DNA from: Beta vulgaris subsp. vulgaris
Taxonomy: Eukaryota > Streptophyta > Magnoliopsida > Caryophyllales > Amaranthaceae
Assembly (NCBI RefSeq): GCF_026745355.1
Contig: NC_079202.1
Span: forward strand, 28,969,099 to 29,033,098
Length of the DNA: 64,000 nt
Reading direction: 5' to 3'
Position numbers and translations under genes: made by a program. Position 1 is the first letter of the stretch, and each line of letters opens with the position of its first letter. Below the pieces are notes generated by a model. That model saw only the letters and a list, made by a program, of their open reading frames with translations. It was not told the origin of the DNA and searched no databases. Positions 1 to 11,854 of the stretch are shown here, in pieces.

Positions 1-3000
1 AAAAATGAAATAGGTGGGGGGGGGGGGGGGGTGTTGAAGTGGGTTAATGTATTTGGTGAGGATCACATGGGGGACAAAAGTGTGGAATAATGATCGGGCA
101 TTTTACCTTGTATAGATAACGTAACAATGTAACCATTAATAAGGAACGGCTCGAAAAGGAAAGTGTGTAGATTAAAACGGGATGGAGGTAGTATATAGTA
201 AAAATTATAATCATGATAGCTTCAACTACTAACAACAACTTCCAATAACAGTTAAGAAGATAGCAGTAAAACAGTGCAGCTAAGCTAACTTTGCAAGACA
301 GGAAAAGAACAACAGTAGAGTAATATAGGAAATTACCAAATGGGAAGAAAGCATCACTTGCCAAAGATGCTCCTTTGACCTCGTCTCCTGCTTTTCTCAT
401 AGCAATTCTCAAACTTTCAACACGGTTTGGCTGCCCACTACCCATGCCTAGCATGCATTTATTCTGCCGGAAAAAAGGGAACAATTAAAGGACTGAACTA
501 AGAGTTGTTACAAGTATCAGGCTACTGGAAGAGAATGATGCAATCATTTGATATAGGAACTAAACTCTACTGACTATGAGTAAATCCCATTGGTGCCAAA
601 TAATGCACCAAAACAGGCAAAGCAATTCGATGGGAAGGTATCCCTTTAAAGAGACATGATAAAATAAACTAACTACTGATGTTCACCTTTGCGATCACTA
701 TAGCATTGCTCTTCACATGCTTCACACAAAGCCAGGCAAATTTTGCATCATCTAGCTCCTTTTCTGTTGGGCTTCTTTCAGAGACAACTTTAAATTGGAC
801 ATCCTCAGGTGTCAAATCATCGGACTCCTGAGCTAACCAACCACCTCCAACTTGTCGCAAAGAAAGTTTTCCTTTGTCATTCTTCTTTGCCTCAAGAATT
901 CTTAAGGTCTTTGATTTCCCACAGAGAACCTCAAGTCCTTTTTCTGAAAAACCGGGCGCAACCACAATTTCATAAAACATCCGAGTCTCACCATCTGTAG
1001 GGCTTCTAAACTCCCGAATTTCCTTGGCAAGAGTCTTCAAAGAAAAAATAGAGAAACAAAAAGATAGAAAAAAAGTACTATATAATGATAGTAAGAATCA
1101 AATCATCGACTGCAAGTCTGCAACAATACAACTTATAAGTTTTAAGGAAATCATATGCAGCTTCATTATTAACAGTTTATAACTGATGCAGAGGTTGTTT
1201 CACTCCTTACTTGTTTCAGACTAATAGTGTTGTTTCCAGAGAGGATCCACACAAAATATTTCTATATCAAAAGTAGTAGTGAAAAGTATGAACAGGAGAT
1301 ACTGTATTGAGGAATGATGAGTAAATATGGTAAGAAGCATTATCAAAAATAGTCCTTTGAAAGTTATTAGAATTCTGTAATGAGATAAGACATATTCCGG
1401 AAGTTCCTAAATCATCTACAAATGAAGTGCAACTAGAGATGAATAAATATATATATATGAAGAAAAACAATTGTTTGCTAACCAAGACAACTTAAATCCT
1501 TAAAATGGAATTTTTTTCATATGGCACGTTCCATGATCAACCCAACAATCCATTAACATCTCTTGATTTATCATCTTGTGCCAAACAAGCTGTAAAGGTA
1601 AAACCAGGCAGTAATAGTACAATGAGGAAGGTGTTGAGGGGTGGGGTAAGATATAGTAATGATAATTCAATAACAACAAGATATTGGCGTTGTTGCTAAG
1701 CCTTAGCTTCTCAGAAAGTCTCTCTTTAAAGAGTACTTCCTCCATCCCTTAATCAAAGGGCCAAAATCACTCAGAGGTCATTTCAGGAAATGAGTTAAAA
1801 TACCAGGACTATCCTGTCTCTGCATACCACAAGGTAGTCCTTATAATTTATATGGTTTCTTTATCAAGGCTATCCTTAGTAGTAATAAGAAAGTCAAAGT
1901 TAAGTTTACTAGCTTTAGGAAGTGGCCCATTAGTGGGTTAGCTTCAAATAGAAATGTGGCCTATCAAATCAGGATATGGGAGCATACTAATCGAAAGACA
2001 GGCAACTTTCGGAACATCAATAAAACTATTAGCTTTACCTATGTTACTCCGACACCTTCATTTACCTTAAAAACTGGGTGTCGTGTCGTGTCTGACACGA
2101 CACTTCACTTGGATACTTCATTTTAAACTAAAAACTTGTCTTTTTTCTTCAAAATAGCCGAGTCGGACACTTCACTGTATCCGAGTAGACACTCAATCCG
2201 TATCTGAGCAACATAGAGCTTTACCTTAGGAGGAAGGGCCTAAATTAGATATGAAGAACCAAGAATCTCAATGATTTGTGACTATTCACATCAATATTGA
2301 ATATAATGCCTACGAGAATGCCTATAAGTACATTATCACCAGAAAGTGGGAATAAAGCAGTAGGTCACCTCATCAATTATAACATTAAAGGCCACAATGC
2401 CACCAAATGCGCTAACTGGATCTGCTTTGACAGCTAGCCTGTATGCTTCAAGGATGTCATCACGTGAAGCAACTCCACAAGGGTTCGTATGCTTCACCAC
2501 CACACAAGTAGGATCTTTGAATTCAGAGACACAATTCCAAGCTGCATCAGCATCTAAGTAGTTATTATACGACATTTCCTGCAGAAAGGAACGATAAAAA
2601 GAGTGTAAATAGAGTATACATATTTTCAATTAGATGGGGAAACCCAAAAGTGTAGTAGTAAATAGTGATACCAATTCATGCCAAACTGCGAAACAATAAA
2701 AAGGACCATCATTGACGGAAGTAATGGAACAGCATAGAGAAGAACTAGCCAAGATACTAAAGAGAGAGAAAATTTATCACCGTAGCCCAAAATAATATCC
2801 ACATTACAATATTGGCATGTCACTAAAAAAATCCTCTTCCATTCAACTAAAAGTCAACTGGTTTTCCACCATCTCCCTATCCAAAGTCACCCATAAGGTT
2901 TATTTTAAGGACAAAGTGAGTCTTAATTTATTTATTCAAAATCAATTATATTTTAATAGTATAAATTTTTTTTCAAAGAAAGTGACAACTTGCTTGCTGA

Positions 3001-6000
3001 TGTTAAAGAAAAAACAAAAGTAAAGATATTATAGGACAACAAAAAAGCCTTAGTCCCGAAATGAATCGGGGTCGGCTTTCATGAACCGTCACAAAGGAAC
3101 CTTCTGTGAAAAGTGAAACAGAAAAGCAAAGGAACGTGTTAAGTAGAACAAAGAAAAGTGAGAAAGTGAAAGCAAGGGAAGTAAGACAAGAGAAAACACA
3201 AGGAATGAGAAAACAAGGGTGGTGTAAGGATGCATTCTCCTTACTTAAAATCAAGACACACCCTAAAGTGGAAAGCAGAATAAGTGAAAATAAAATAATA
3301 CTTCCTCCATTCTGAAATAAGTCAAACGCTTCTCTCAAAAAACTCACACCTAAAAGTGATATGTGTTCCACCTATTTCAGAACGGGGGAAGTATTTGAGA
3401 AAGTCTTGTAAAAGAGGGCCAATAGGGAAAAAATAATTACGAAAAATTATATAAATGAAAAGGTTTGAGAAAATCATAAAAAAGAAAAGAAAATATGCTA
3501 AAGGGAGAAAAGTTTGCAAAGCACATGAAGTAAAAAGAAATAGTTAGGGAACAAGAGATGTTATGTGAAGTCATGTCATCTACATAGATTCTCTCCTTCC
3601 ACTCCACCCTATCTAATGCCAAATTTTCCTCAACCCCAATTAAACACATCAACCTCAATCACAATCATCCAGGTTTCTTAGGTCTTCTTCTATCCCTCAC
3701 AATCCCAGCACTTCGCCAATTTTCGAGCCTCCAAGCCGATCCATTACCTGGTTCTATCTTACATGGCCATACTACCTTATTCTCAATTGGTATAACCCCT
3801 ACTTTCTTCTTGAGATCTCATTTCTCATCTTATTCTCAATAGGTGTAACACCTACTAAATGACAAAAAAGAAAAACATATATAGGATGGGGAATGGGCAT
3901 TCTTTTCACGAAAAAACATTGATAAGAACCAAGACAACAACAGCCTTTCTAGTTATGTTCTACCTGATTTCCGTTACTCGTGTAACTTTTTCCCTAACTG
4001 GCAAACAATAAAGAAAGATCAAATGAAAGTTCATGCAGACTAACAAGTCAAAACTCTCAACTTTTGCAATAAATAAATACAAGGTCATGCATCTACTTTT
4101 TTCTTAGTGTGCTAGTATGAAAGAAAAACTTCCCAAGGTGTTAAATCAGAATATAAAAGCAATCTATACTCATCTCACCTTTCCATGGTGTTGAACAGCT
4201 GTAGCAATACCACCAGAATTAAACTCAGCGAGACTCTTGTCAACATAAAATGCTGCTTTTTGGTGAGGATTCTCCCCATATCGAAGAGAACTTCTAAGGG
4301 ACAATGGTACTGTGAAGCTGGGTGGAAATTTATCTTCCCAAAAATGAAAGAACCATTAGTCTCATCCACGATGATAAGTGAAAAATAACTAAGTTGTTTG
4401 CGATGAACATATTGGATATATGATTGCATGCAGAGGAACATGTTCTGCATATAAGGATTCCTGATAAACTAAAATCACAAGAATTAAAGGTTAGGTAGGA
4501 ACGCCAAAAAAGGAAGTTATTAACTGTAGAATGGTTCAACGGAATTATCAGAAAATATGAAGTAGATCAAAGACATGACCTACAACAGGGAGTAGTGCAG
4601 AAAAAACATTCCAAAAGAAAAGTGTGCAAACAGCATGTTAACTGAAACTCTTGCGTAAATAATACCACATGAATGTCCATACCTAAGTGCCTCTAATGAT
4701 CCTCCAGCCTAGGCAGAGTAGGGGGACCAAGCAAGCAGGACTAACCCCACAATTGCAAAGAGGCCTGTAAAAGCCCAGCCCTGGAATTGCAGAGAGCTTG
4801 TTCCTCATGAAAATATGGGAAATGCATTTGATTGCCCTAAACTTACAGACATAGGAAGTAAATATAAGGATTTGCAAATCAAGTCTTCGCGGAAAACTAG
4901 CGATTCCTAAATCTTCCTAACTGTGCGGGCAGAGCTCGACTCGGCTGTGCCGGGTCGAGTCCAAACGTTATCATGCAGACTCAATGTAAACCTCACTCAG
5001 CATTAAAAAAAAAAAGAGAAAACACGATTACAAAGGGCACCAGGACATTCTCCTGGGTTCCTGACCCAAAGAAAAAGACAAGGCTAGTTGCCAGTCCTAC
5101 CATCTACAGGAAGTGTTATACATAGCTCAAAATACATACATAGACATACCTCCTTCAGTCTCCTTCCACAGCCACTCTGAAACTGCGGAATCATAAGCAG
5201 CCACGTGCTGAAAAGCCTTCCAGGCAAGCTTCCTACGGAACTGTTGGTCATCCTGATCTCCCTTGAGATAATCTATCAAAGCAGAGTAATCTTGTGGATC
5301 AACCACCACCAAGACATCCTTGTGATTCTGTTAATATATCAACAGGTAAAAAATCAAGTGATTAGCTTTATATGAGTCTTAGACAAACAATTATAAAAAA
5401 TGAATAATATAAATCCATTAAAAAAGATGAAGAAAGATCATCACCTAATGGCGAAGAAAGGTATAGTTCATCCCAAGAACATGGAACCAACTATATGTTT
5501 TAGAAAATAGTTGACAGAATCAGATAGGAACAGTCAATGTGGAAAGTGTTTGTGAGCAACATGGTCAAAGATTAGTTCACAGTTGAAACAAGAAGACAGT
5601 TAGGAACATACAACATAGGACATGATGATTTAGCATCAACCTACATACTAATGGTTAAAACCAATAAACATCAGCTGTAAATCAAATATAAGAGAAACTA
5701 TATAAAGTAACTAGAAGATGAAGAGGCAGGAAAGCGATACTGCGAAATATCAACAAGAGCTAAGATCTGTTAAAAGATGCATAAGCTCAATGAAGAGTTA
5801 TAATTGTAGAGCTCATAGACCCTTTCCATTATATGAACTCATCAACAAGAAAGATATATGTAAAAAAAAAAAAAAATTGAAAGGGGAATATACATCCAGA
5901 GTTGAGAGTTCGTTCATTCTTTTCACCATAATTCAAAACTTATTATAACATATCTAACCTGCAGGCCCTTATCTCAAGTCATCTAAACTTGACAAAATTA

Positions 6001-9000
6001 ACACCGAACTTAAGTAAACTTAGTTCTTGTTGTGAAACAAACACTATAACCCTTATCTGAACTTAGCTTATGAACTTATTATCTCATATCTGATTTCCTG
6101 ATATATTTTTTTGGTTGCAAATAAATAGTCTCGAGGCTAAAAATTCATTTTAACAATGGAAGATCAAAGATTTTTGAAATGATAAGATAAATCCAACGTG
6201 TTCGATCCCTTACCAAACTCTATTCAAATAAAGGGGAAAAAATAAAAAAGATAAGATATATGCTATAATGTCCTTCCATCTCTCCTCTTTCTCAATGCCA
6301 ATCCAATATCACCCCATGGCCCTTCCCCAACATCAAAATTGAACGAAAAAAGCAAGAAAGCAGATATAAGCATTCAACACTCTATGAAAAAGTTAGATAA
6401 CCTTTATCACCTAAGTTTCACAAAAAAAAAAAAATAACGCAACAAAATATGCGATTAACATCCTAGTAGATCACAATTTGCCAAGAGGGTAATTACCTTT
6501 GCAGCACCTCTGATCATTGTAGGTCCACCAATATCAATATTCTCAATTCCCTCCTCAAAATGAACTCCTCCAGCTGAAGTTACTTTATCATAAAAGGGGT
6601 ATAAATTTACAACCACCACGTCAAAGGTTCCTGGAAATTATTGTACCGAACTTTGTTAACCACACAAAATTTACAAGGAAAGACATAATTGATAATAAAC
6701 CTAAAGTGTAGCTGACCAAATCCATGTTTCTCTATAGCATCCATGTGATGCTGAAGGTCTCTTCTAGCAAGGATGCCACCATGTATGTAAGGATGCAAAG
6801 TTTTGACACGACCATCAAGCTGTAAACGGAAATTTATTAGATCTTCACAATGATACATCGCATCAAGACACTTTTCTCGCTAGTGTTTTGCATTTTTTTG
6901 CCCCTATAGAATGTGCATCTGTATGTGAGGACAAATCTCTTGAATGAAGAAACAATTGCAAAAAGATATAACCTCCAGAATTCGATCAAACTGTAATCGG
7001 AGATTTATTAGATCTTCATAATGATATATCGCATGAAGACACCTTTCTCACTAGTGTTTTGCATTTTTTGCCCCTATTGTGTGTGCATCTGTATGTGAGG
7101 ACAAATCTCTTGAACAAAGAAACAATTGCAAAAAAATATAACCTCCAGAATTCGGCCACCAAGACATTTTTGTGCTAACCAATGCAAAGTGCACTTCATC
7201 CTTGACATTTGGTAAAAAGTCGGTAAACAAATAAAACATAAAAAAAAGTAAGTCAAGAGACAACCATAATGGTACGGTTCAGGATGATCTGACAGACAAC
7301 TTGCAGCCTTGTAAAAGGCTAGATGACCGGGAGACTTTATTTTGACAAAAGATTGTATAATGTTCATTCAGTTTTGTTCTAACATGTAACAAACCTTTCG
7401 ATTACATCCCTCTAAATCAAGATTGACAATATAATTAGAGATTATCCATCGCTCAAGAATAAGAAAAGAAGCGAGATAATCCTCTAGATTGGGACCTAGT
7501 GTTGAACCCTAGGAAAGAAAGGTGTTCGGGATTTGGGAATGAACTTCCCAGGTTGCACAAATCTGGACACGAGGGATGGAAATGCAGAAAGGTTGAAACA
7601 TGAACATTACAGACAATTGAAAAACATGGGAACACGAATCTCGGCGAGTAATAATTTCTCTTTGTTGACTGAAAAAATTGAGCATACATTTGACTGTTAT
7701 TAACAATAGCATAGATAAAGATGTACATTAATAAGTTGAGTTCTTTAAAAGACGTCATTAACATATGAAATGGAATTTTGAGACATTAAAGATCCAAAAG
7801 TAAAAGACACTTGTCTGTCATTGAGAAAAGAGGTTTCCTATAAGTTTTGCTGATTTTTCCGATTTCTAAGTCGCACACGTAACTTCATGAGAGCCTTCAT
7901 GCATCAAAGGTGACATTTGAACACGTTTTCTTAAGAGGGAATTTGTGAGATGAATTTGCTTCACCTACAGTCAGCAAACGACCAACAGAGAAGAAATATG
8001 GAAGGAAGATAGATGGAGTTTGTATTTCAGCGAAAGAGAAAGATACAAAATACTGAGTGTTCGAGAGACTCAGCTCCTCTCCACTAAAGATAACTTTCCA
8101 CAAAATATTTCCACACCTTTTCTCTCTCTTCTCTCCTCTTTTATTCTAACAATCCACTACTGCTCCTGTAACAACTCAGTAACACAATGATTATTTCCTA
8201 ACAGAATTCTCAGTAACATAATGATTGTTTCCTAACAATTCAGTATCTTTCCCATTCACTTCTTGTTACTTGGCTCTCCTTTCTTTTTGCGCCTTGAATA
8301 CATCAGGATGACATGACAAGTGGCCTTTCTTGATTCATCACAATTTGCAATTTGAAACAGTGAATAACCATCTATGGCACAAAGTGATCGAAGACACGTA
8401 CAGTGCAGACTTAAGAGGAATACGTGCACAGGTACTCATGCTCCCTAGGAAAGTTCTTTATAGTTTACGGTCCTCAGTCAACTACAAAATGGGTTATGAG
8501 GACACAAATCTACTTTCAGAAAGATGCCTGGCGGAAAATACGTATTCCTGTAGAATTTTTTTTATGTAATGCACCCTGATTGGCGCTCTTCTACTTATTT
8601 TCCTTTTACTGAAATGGAGGAACACTTAGGGCATGTTCTCTTCGGCATAAAACAGCTGAACTGAACTGAAATGAATACCAATATGTGAGAGTAAAAGTAT
8701 TGTCCCCAGGTAAACTGAGTTGAATTGAACTGGACTCAAAATAAGCTGGGAAGAACAGGCTCTTATCCTATGTAATTTAAAGCTTGTTCGTCTATAAGTA
8801 ATTTCTTTTTCCTTTCTAAACTAAATAGCCCTGACATCAATTCTCCTTTGGAGTTAACCCTTCTAAGAAACATAGTCCCTCCGTTTCTTCTTAGTCTACA
8901 CACTTTTCTTTTTGATCTGTTTCTTTTTATTGTACACATTGATGCTTTTTCTATTCTTGGAAACATGTCCCATCTACTTTCTCCTCCTTTTCCATGTTAC

Positions 9001-11854
9001 CAGCTTTCTAACATCTTAACCCACTTTTTAGTTTCTCTCTCCACCTACCATTTTCTCTCTCATACTTTTATACTTCCTCCTTGGTTCTCCCCCAAAGTGA
9101 ACTAAGTAAACTTAAAAAATAAACGGAAGGAGTATATTAATTGTGGGTCTAATGCTTCTTCCATTTTCTTTCACTTGTGTTGAGTTTGCATTTACTAGTA
9201 TGAGAAACAAGATTTTGTGATATACTAGCAATCAAACACCGTATGTAGCTTGCCTCAAAAAGCAAAAACAAAAAGCTTAACATGGAGCTTACTTAAACAT
9301 CAAAGAATCATACGTTAAGCTACTCAATTGAGCCAAGCAGTTGAGTATACAAACAAATACGATCATGATTGTATTCATGAGAGCAAAGTGCAATATATTT
9401 AAATAGCTCACCATTTCAGGAAAACAAGTTAGCTGCTCCACTTTAGTCACATAAACACCAATATCTTCCAAAGAAGTTGCAGTTCCTCCCGTTGAAACAA
9501 TAGTGTACCTACAAAAATTCTAACATGTCAACATCAAGGAAAGATGTGTACCTACAAAAATTCTAACATGTCAACATCAAGGAAAGAAATTGTAACATCA
9601 TCTCTAAAGAGACCCAACAATATAACAAGCAAACACTAAGAAAAGGCAAAAACAAAAAAAAACAAAAAAAAAAAAAAAAAAAAAAGCTTGTAAGTGTCGC
9701 AGTCCCAATGTGTCGATGTTGAGAGGTATGAGGCACTTTTGCCTTTCTTGGGCAAGTGTGGATTAAAACCACGTGCGTGCGGCAAGCATAAGTGGGGATG
9801 TTAAAAATTGGTCGGCTGTATGGGCACAAGAGGCACAAGCGGGTCCAACACAAATAAAGACGCTTGTGGTTGGGAAGCCTGAAAGTAAGTTCTCTTTTAA
9901 GATTGGCAAAACACGGCAACTCAAATATTAAAAAAAGGTGTAAAGTTTTGACTTCGTTCATCAATACCCTACAAAGAGGCTCAAATGATATTTACTTACA
10001 CAATAAAGTAGTGATCACCACAAAAAAAAAGTTCACTTAAATTTTGCACATGATACAAAACCAACAACAATTCAAACGAAGAGGGCAAAAAAGAAGTAAA
10101 GGGCAAGGTACAACTAACCCTAAGCTCCGTAACCCGCTTCCAAGCATAGCTAAATCAGTCTTATCAGATAATGAAATCAACGCCCGCTTGGTCTGTGAGC
10201 CTAAAATCAAGTAATCATGTACACAATCATGCAAAAATTTCATAATACCAAAACAAGAAACAATACCAAAATCAACTATGCAATAATCATAAGTATCCCT
10301 TCAGTATAATGTAAAACCCAAGGAGTAATGTATTCATAACTATTATAACTTATAAAAACGGATTTTAGGAATAAACTTGGGGGGAAATAAAGGGGTTTTT
10401 AAAATGAGGGTAAGAAAATATAGAGTGCAGTAGTGTGCTATAAGTTATAAGAGTTAGCAATTTCAAGTACACTAACAGTTATGGCGAGTGTTACCTAATT
10501 CGCAAAACGCCTCGAATCGTGGAACAGGCATGGGAACGCCACTATCTAGTCGGGAGATTTCTGAGCCTGAGAGAGTTTGTTTTGGGTACGGATTTTGGGA
10601 GCGTAATTTGTGCTAATATATTTAATAATAATATTTATTCATTATAAAATAATTTCAAATAACTTAATACATTAATTACCTTCAGTTATTTGAATTTTAA
10701 ATTTTTTTATTAAATCTATTTTTTAAAACTAGCACTACATATCAGGGAAAAAAACGCGGTCACGGTCGCGTTCGCGGGAACGGTCGCGTTGTCGCGGGAA
10801 CGGCTTGGAACGGCGAAATAGAACGTTTCACGGCCGACGCGGCGTGAATTTTTTTAAAAAATTCACATTAATATGTTTTAATCTTATTTGGATTTTTTTA
10901 GTTTATGAAGCATTATTAGAACATAATATAATCAAATCTAATAGAATATCATGTTTCCTCAACTATATAATTAAATCATAAAAAAAATTTGGCCAATGTT
11001 TGAAAAGAACGGATGTAACGGGGATAAAATCGTTCTAACGCGGCGAGTTCGCGTTACGGAACGGACAACGCGGCGAGAAGTACGTGAATTTTATTATGGC
11101 GTTCCGTAACGGGATTTCGCGGAACGACAAATCCGAAATCCGTTACAGAACGGCCGTTCTGTAACGGAACGGGAGAGTTTTAATTCCATGCTACATATGG
11201 AACTAGAAAAAGAAAGCTGCCAAAAAAATAACAAAAAAAGGAGAAAAAAAGTTGTCAATAGATGGTGCCTAGATGGTGCCAGCTGTAAATGTAGTGCTAA
11301 TTAAAAATGTTATCTCTCTTCAAAGATTACCCTTCCCCGCTGGTTTTGTGTTACTCACTATCGCAATTCTCGTTCTCTCTGCAACCAAAAAAGAATGTGA
11401 GGCTTCTCTCTCCCTATCTCTGCAACATATGCGCTCCATCAATATGTTCGTCGGCTCGCATCACATCGGCAACCAAAAGACCCAATGTTTTATTCTCCTT
11501 TTCTTAATCTGGGGCCTAATTTTCAGATCTAGGGTTCCAGAAACCCTAACAATTGCTGTGCTTCCTTCCTCTTGATCCGGAACGCCAATTTCGTAGATTT
11601 AGGCCGCGTTCCCCACCGATTTGGTGCGCAAACGAATCGTATTTCGGAACGAGCGAATTAAAACATGATTCGCGGGGGGTAGGGGCAAATTAGGTAGCAC
11701 TGGTTACGGCATACAAGAAGAAGATAGAAGCACCTGAGCGTGAACTTTCCAACTGCGACGCGGAGATGGTTGCAGACAAAGCCATAGCTTTCATTTGCTT
11801 AGACATTAATTTCAGTGACAATAGTCCAATGTCAGCAGCTGAATCTGCTCCGAC
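1..11854 (-). CDS. PURH: Bifunctional purine biosynthesis protein PurH (AICAR transformylase / IMP cyclohydrolase), 3' end beyond window
   Basis: PurH makes the last two steps of de novo IMP synthesis: formyl transfer from 10-formyl-THF to AICAR, then ring closure to IMP. In plants it is plastid-targeted. Coding exons on minus, in transcript order: 11854-11734 (ATG at 11806), 10200-10119, 9508-9412, 6819-6717, 6630-6497, 5327-5150, 4333-4179, 2578-2369, 1034-687 and 463-337. All junctions are GT-AG and every exon length keeps phase. The IMP cyclohydrolase part shows [46 protein letters not shown] and [11 protein letters not shown]. The transformylase part shows [68 protein letters not shown] and [23 protein letters not shown]. 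No stops or frameshifts occur in the exons, so this is a living gene. The final C-terminal exon(s) lie left of base 1. The N-terminus is the least certain part. Confidence 0.95.
337..463 (-). CDS. PURH: PurH exon (near C-terminus)
   Basis: It starts [18 protein letters not shown] and ends ASDAFFPF, the conserved folate/AICAR-site region of the transformylase domain. The acceptor is GGCAG and the donor is G|GTAATT. It ends in phase 1, so at least one more exon lies beyond the left edge. Bases 1-336 are intron with a poly-G run near 17-31. Confidence 0.93.
687..1034 (-). CDS. PURH: PurH exon (116 codons)
   Basis: This is the largest coding exon seen. It reads [16 protein letters not shown] through KSNAIVIAK. 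The donor is AAG|GTGAAC and the acceptor is TTGAAG. It is phase 0 at both ends and joins the previous exon's ...IIDE directly. Confidence 0.94.
2369..2578 (-). CDS. PURH: PurH exon (70 codons)
   Basis: It encodes [14 protein letters not shown] ... [12 protein letters not shown] ... [18 protein letters not shown], the transformylase core with the conserved K-H catalytic neighbourhood (VKHTNPCG). The acceptor is CTGCAG and the donor is GAG|GTGACC. Confidence 0.95.
3301..3391. mobile_element. Stowaway-type MITE in a PurH intron
   Basis: The left end cttcctccattctgaaata is mirrored by tatttcagaacgggggaag at the right end, with flanking TA dinucleotides (3299-3300 and 3392-3393). This is the signature of Tc1/mariner-derived Stowaway elements. 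Length is 91 bp. Confidence 0.8.
4179..4333 (-). CDS. PURH: PurH exon
   Basis: It encodes [20 protein letters not shown] then [18 protein letters not shown] ... AVQHHGK. The acceptor GGGAAG has a weak polypyrimidine tract. The exon enters in phase 1 and leaves in phase 0, matching both neighbours. A long out-of-frame ORF over the same bases is not the protein. Confidence 0.92.
5150..5327 (-). CDS. PURH: PurH exon
   Basis: It encodes [20 protein letters not shown] ... [20 protein letters not shown] ... WKETEG, the linker between the cyclohydrolase and transformylase domains. It is bounded by TTAACAG and G|GTATGT. Confidence 0.94.
6497..6630 (-). CDS. PURH: PurH exon
   Basis: It encodes [16 protein letters not shown] ... 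[19 protein letters not shown] ... RGAAK of the IMP cyclohydrolase domain. The acceptor is TTCCAG and the donor is AAG|GTAATT. Confidence 0.95.
6717..6819 (-). CDS. PURH: PurH exon
   Basis: It encodes [20 protein letters not shown] ... DAIEKHGFG, joining directly after PEM of the preceding exon to give the family motif around [11 protein letters not shown]. The acceptor is TTTACAG. The first bases of this exon were copied into the upstream intron by a tandem duplication, listed separately. Confidence 0.95.
6809..7152. repeat. Tandem duplication of about 170 bp covering an exon start
   Basis: Two copies (about 6,809-6,981 and 6,982-7,152) share tttattagatcttca, the stretch around gcatctgtatgtgaggac and cctccagaattcg. 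The left copy includes the first bases of PurH exon 6717-6819 and its acceptor. The right copy keeps a degenerate acceptor-like TTACAG. Confidence 0.8.
8629..8762. mobile_element. Tourist/PIF-Harbinger-type MITE, short copy
   Basis: It starts gggcatgttctcttcgg and ends agaacaggctc, flanked by TTA at 8626-8628 and 8763-8765. The interior is rich in the gaactgaactg motif. It is the same family as the 876-bp copy at 20840-21715. Confidence 0.8.
8875..9132. mobile_element. Stowaway-type MITE
   Basis: It begins gtccctccgtttctt and ends aaataaacggaaggag, with TA on both sides. The 258-bp element lies in the same PurH intron as the short Tourist element, about 110 bp away. Confidence 0.8.
9412..9508 (-). 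CDS. PURH: PurH exon
   Basis: It encodes [20 protein letters not shown] ... [10 protein letters not shown]. The donor is ATG|GTGAGC and the acceptor is TTTGTAG. The acceptor plus about 40 bp of upstream intron is tandemly duplicated. Confidence 0.94.
9503..9588. repeat. 43-bp tandem duplication copying a PurH splice acceptor
   Basis: The block gtgtacctacaaaaattcta plus 23 bp occurs at 9503 and again at 9546. On minus, both copies end in TTTTTGTAG followed by GTACAC, so the intron has two identical acceptors 43 bp apart. Only the downstream one leads into the exon. Confidence 0.9.
10119..10200 (-). CDS. PURH: PurH exon, start of IMP cyclohydrolase domain
   Basis: It encodes [20 protein letters not shown] then GSGLRSLG. 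It enters in phase 1 after TTTTAG and leaves in phase 2 at GG|GTTAGT. It joins in frame both to 11734-11854 and to the optional cassette at 10495-10566. Confidence 0.93.
10495..10566 (-). CDS. Possible 24-codon cassette exon or alternative N-terminal exon of PurH
   Basis: These 72 bp sit between an AG (CTCTCAG) and a good donor (TTAG|GTAACA), and the phase fits both the exon before and the exon after. Read in frame it gives [20 protein letters not shown]. An internal ATG at 10531 could serve as an alternative start giving a form without transit peptide. Direct joining of 11734 to 10200 fits the usual family spacing better, so this exon may be skipped or not real. Confidence 0.35.
10743..11190. 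mobile_element. GC-rich hAT-type MITE in PurH 5' intron
   Basis: It is flanked by perfect 8-bp duplications CTACATAT (10735-10742 and 11191-11198). The ends match imperfectly: CAGGGAAAAAAACG on the left, CATGGAATTAAAAC on the complement of the right. The interior repeats cgcgg/cggaacgg motifs. An 8-bp TSD and CA(G/T)GG ends fit the hAT superfamily. Confidence 0.75.
11191..11733. other. CT-rich intron/leader-like sequence, no gene assigned
   Basis: The plus strand shows ctctctccctatctctgc and a short open frame at 11273-11575 without recognisable domains. It could be promoter or 5'-UTR DNA of a divergent transcript. Nothing firm can be said. Confidence 0.2.
11734..11854 (-). CDS. PURH: Candidate first coding exon of PurH with N-terminal targeting sequence
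   Basis: The exon lies between TTTTTAG and CTCAG|GTGC. From ATG 11806 it reads [20 protein letters not shown] then SSRSG, rich in Ser/Ala with basic residues, which suits a short plastid transit peptide. Joined to 10200 it gives [15 protein letters not shown], close to the Ser-rich linker before ALISLSDK in plant PurH. The frame stays open upstream without another ATG. This is inferred from phase and composition, not from transcripts. Confidence 0.55.

Noticed and set aside
2075..2215. Palindromic gtgtcgtgtctgacacgacac motif as a regulatory operator
   Set aside because: It sits in a PurH intron and looks like a degraded repeat. Nothing links it to regulation.
4175..4450. Minus-strand 91-codon ORF
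   Set aside because: It overlaps the PurH exon in another frame. The PurH frame matches the conserved family and splice sites.
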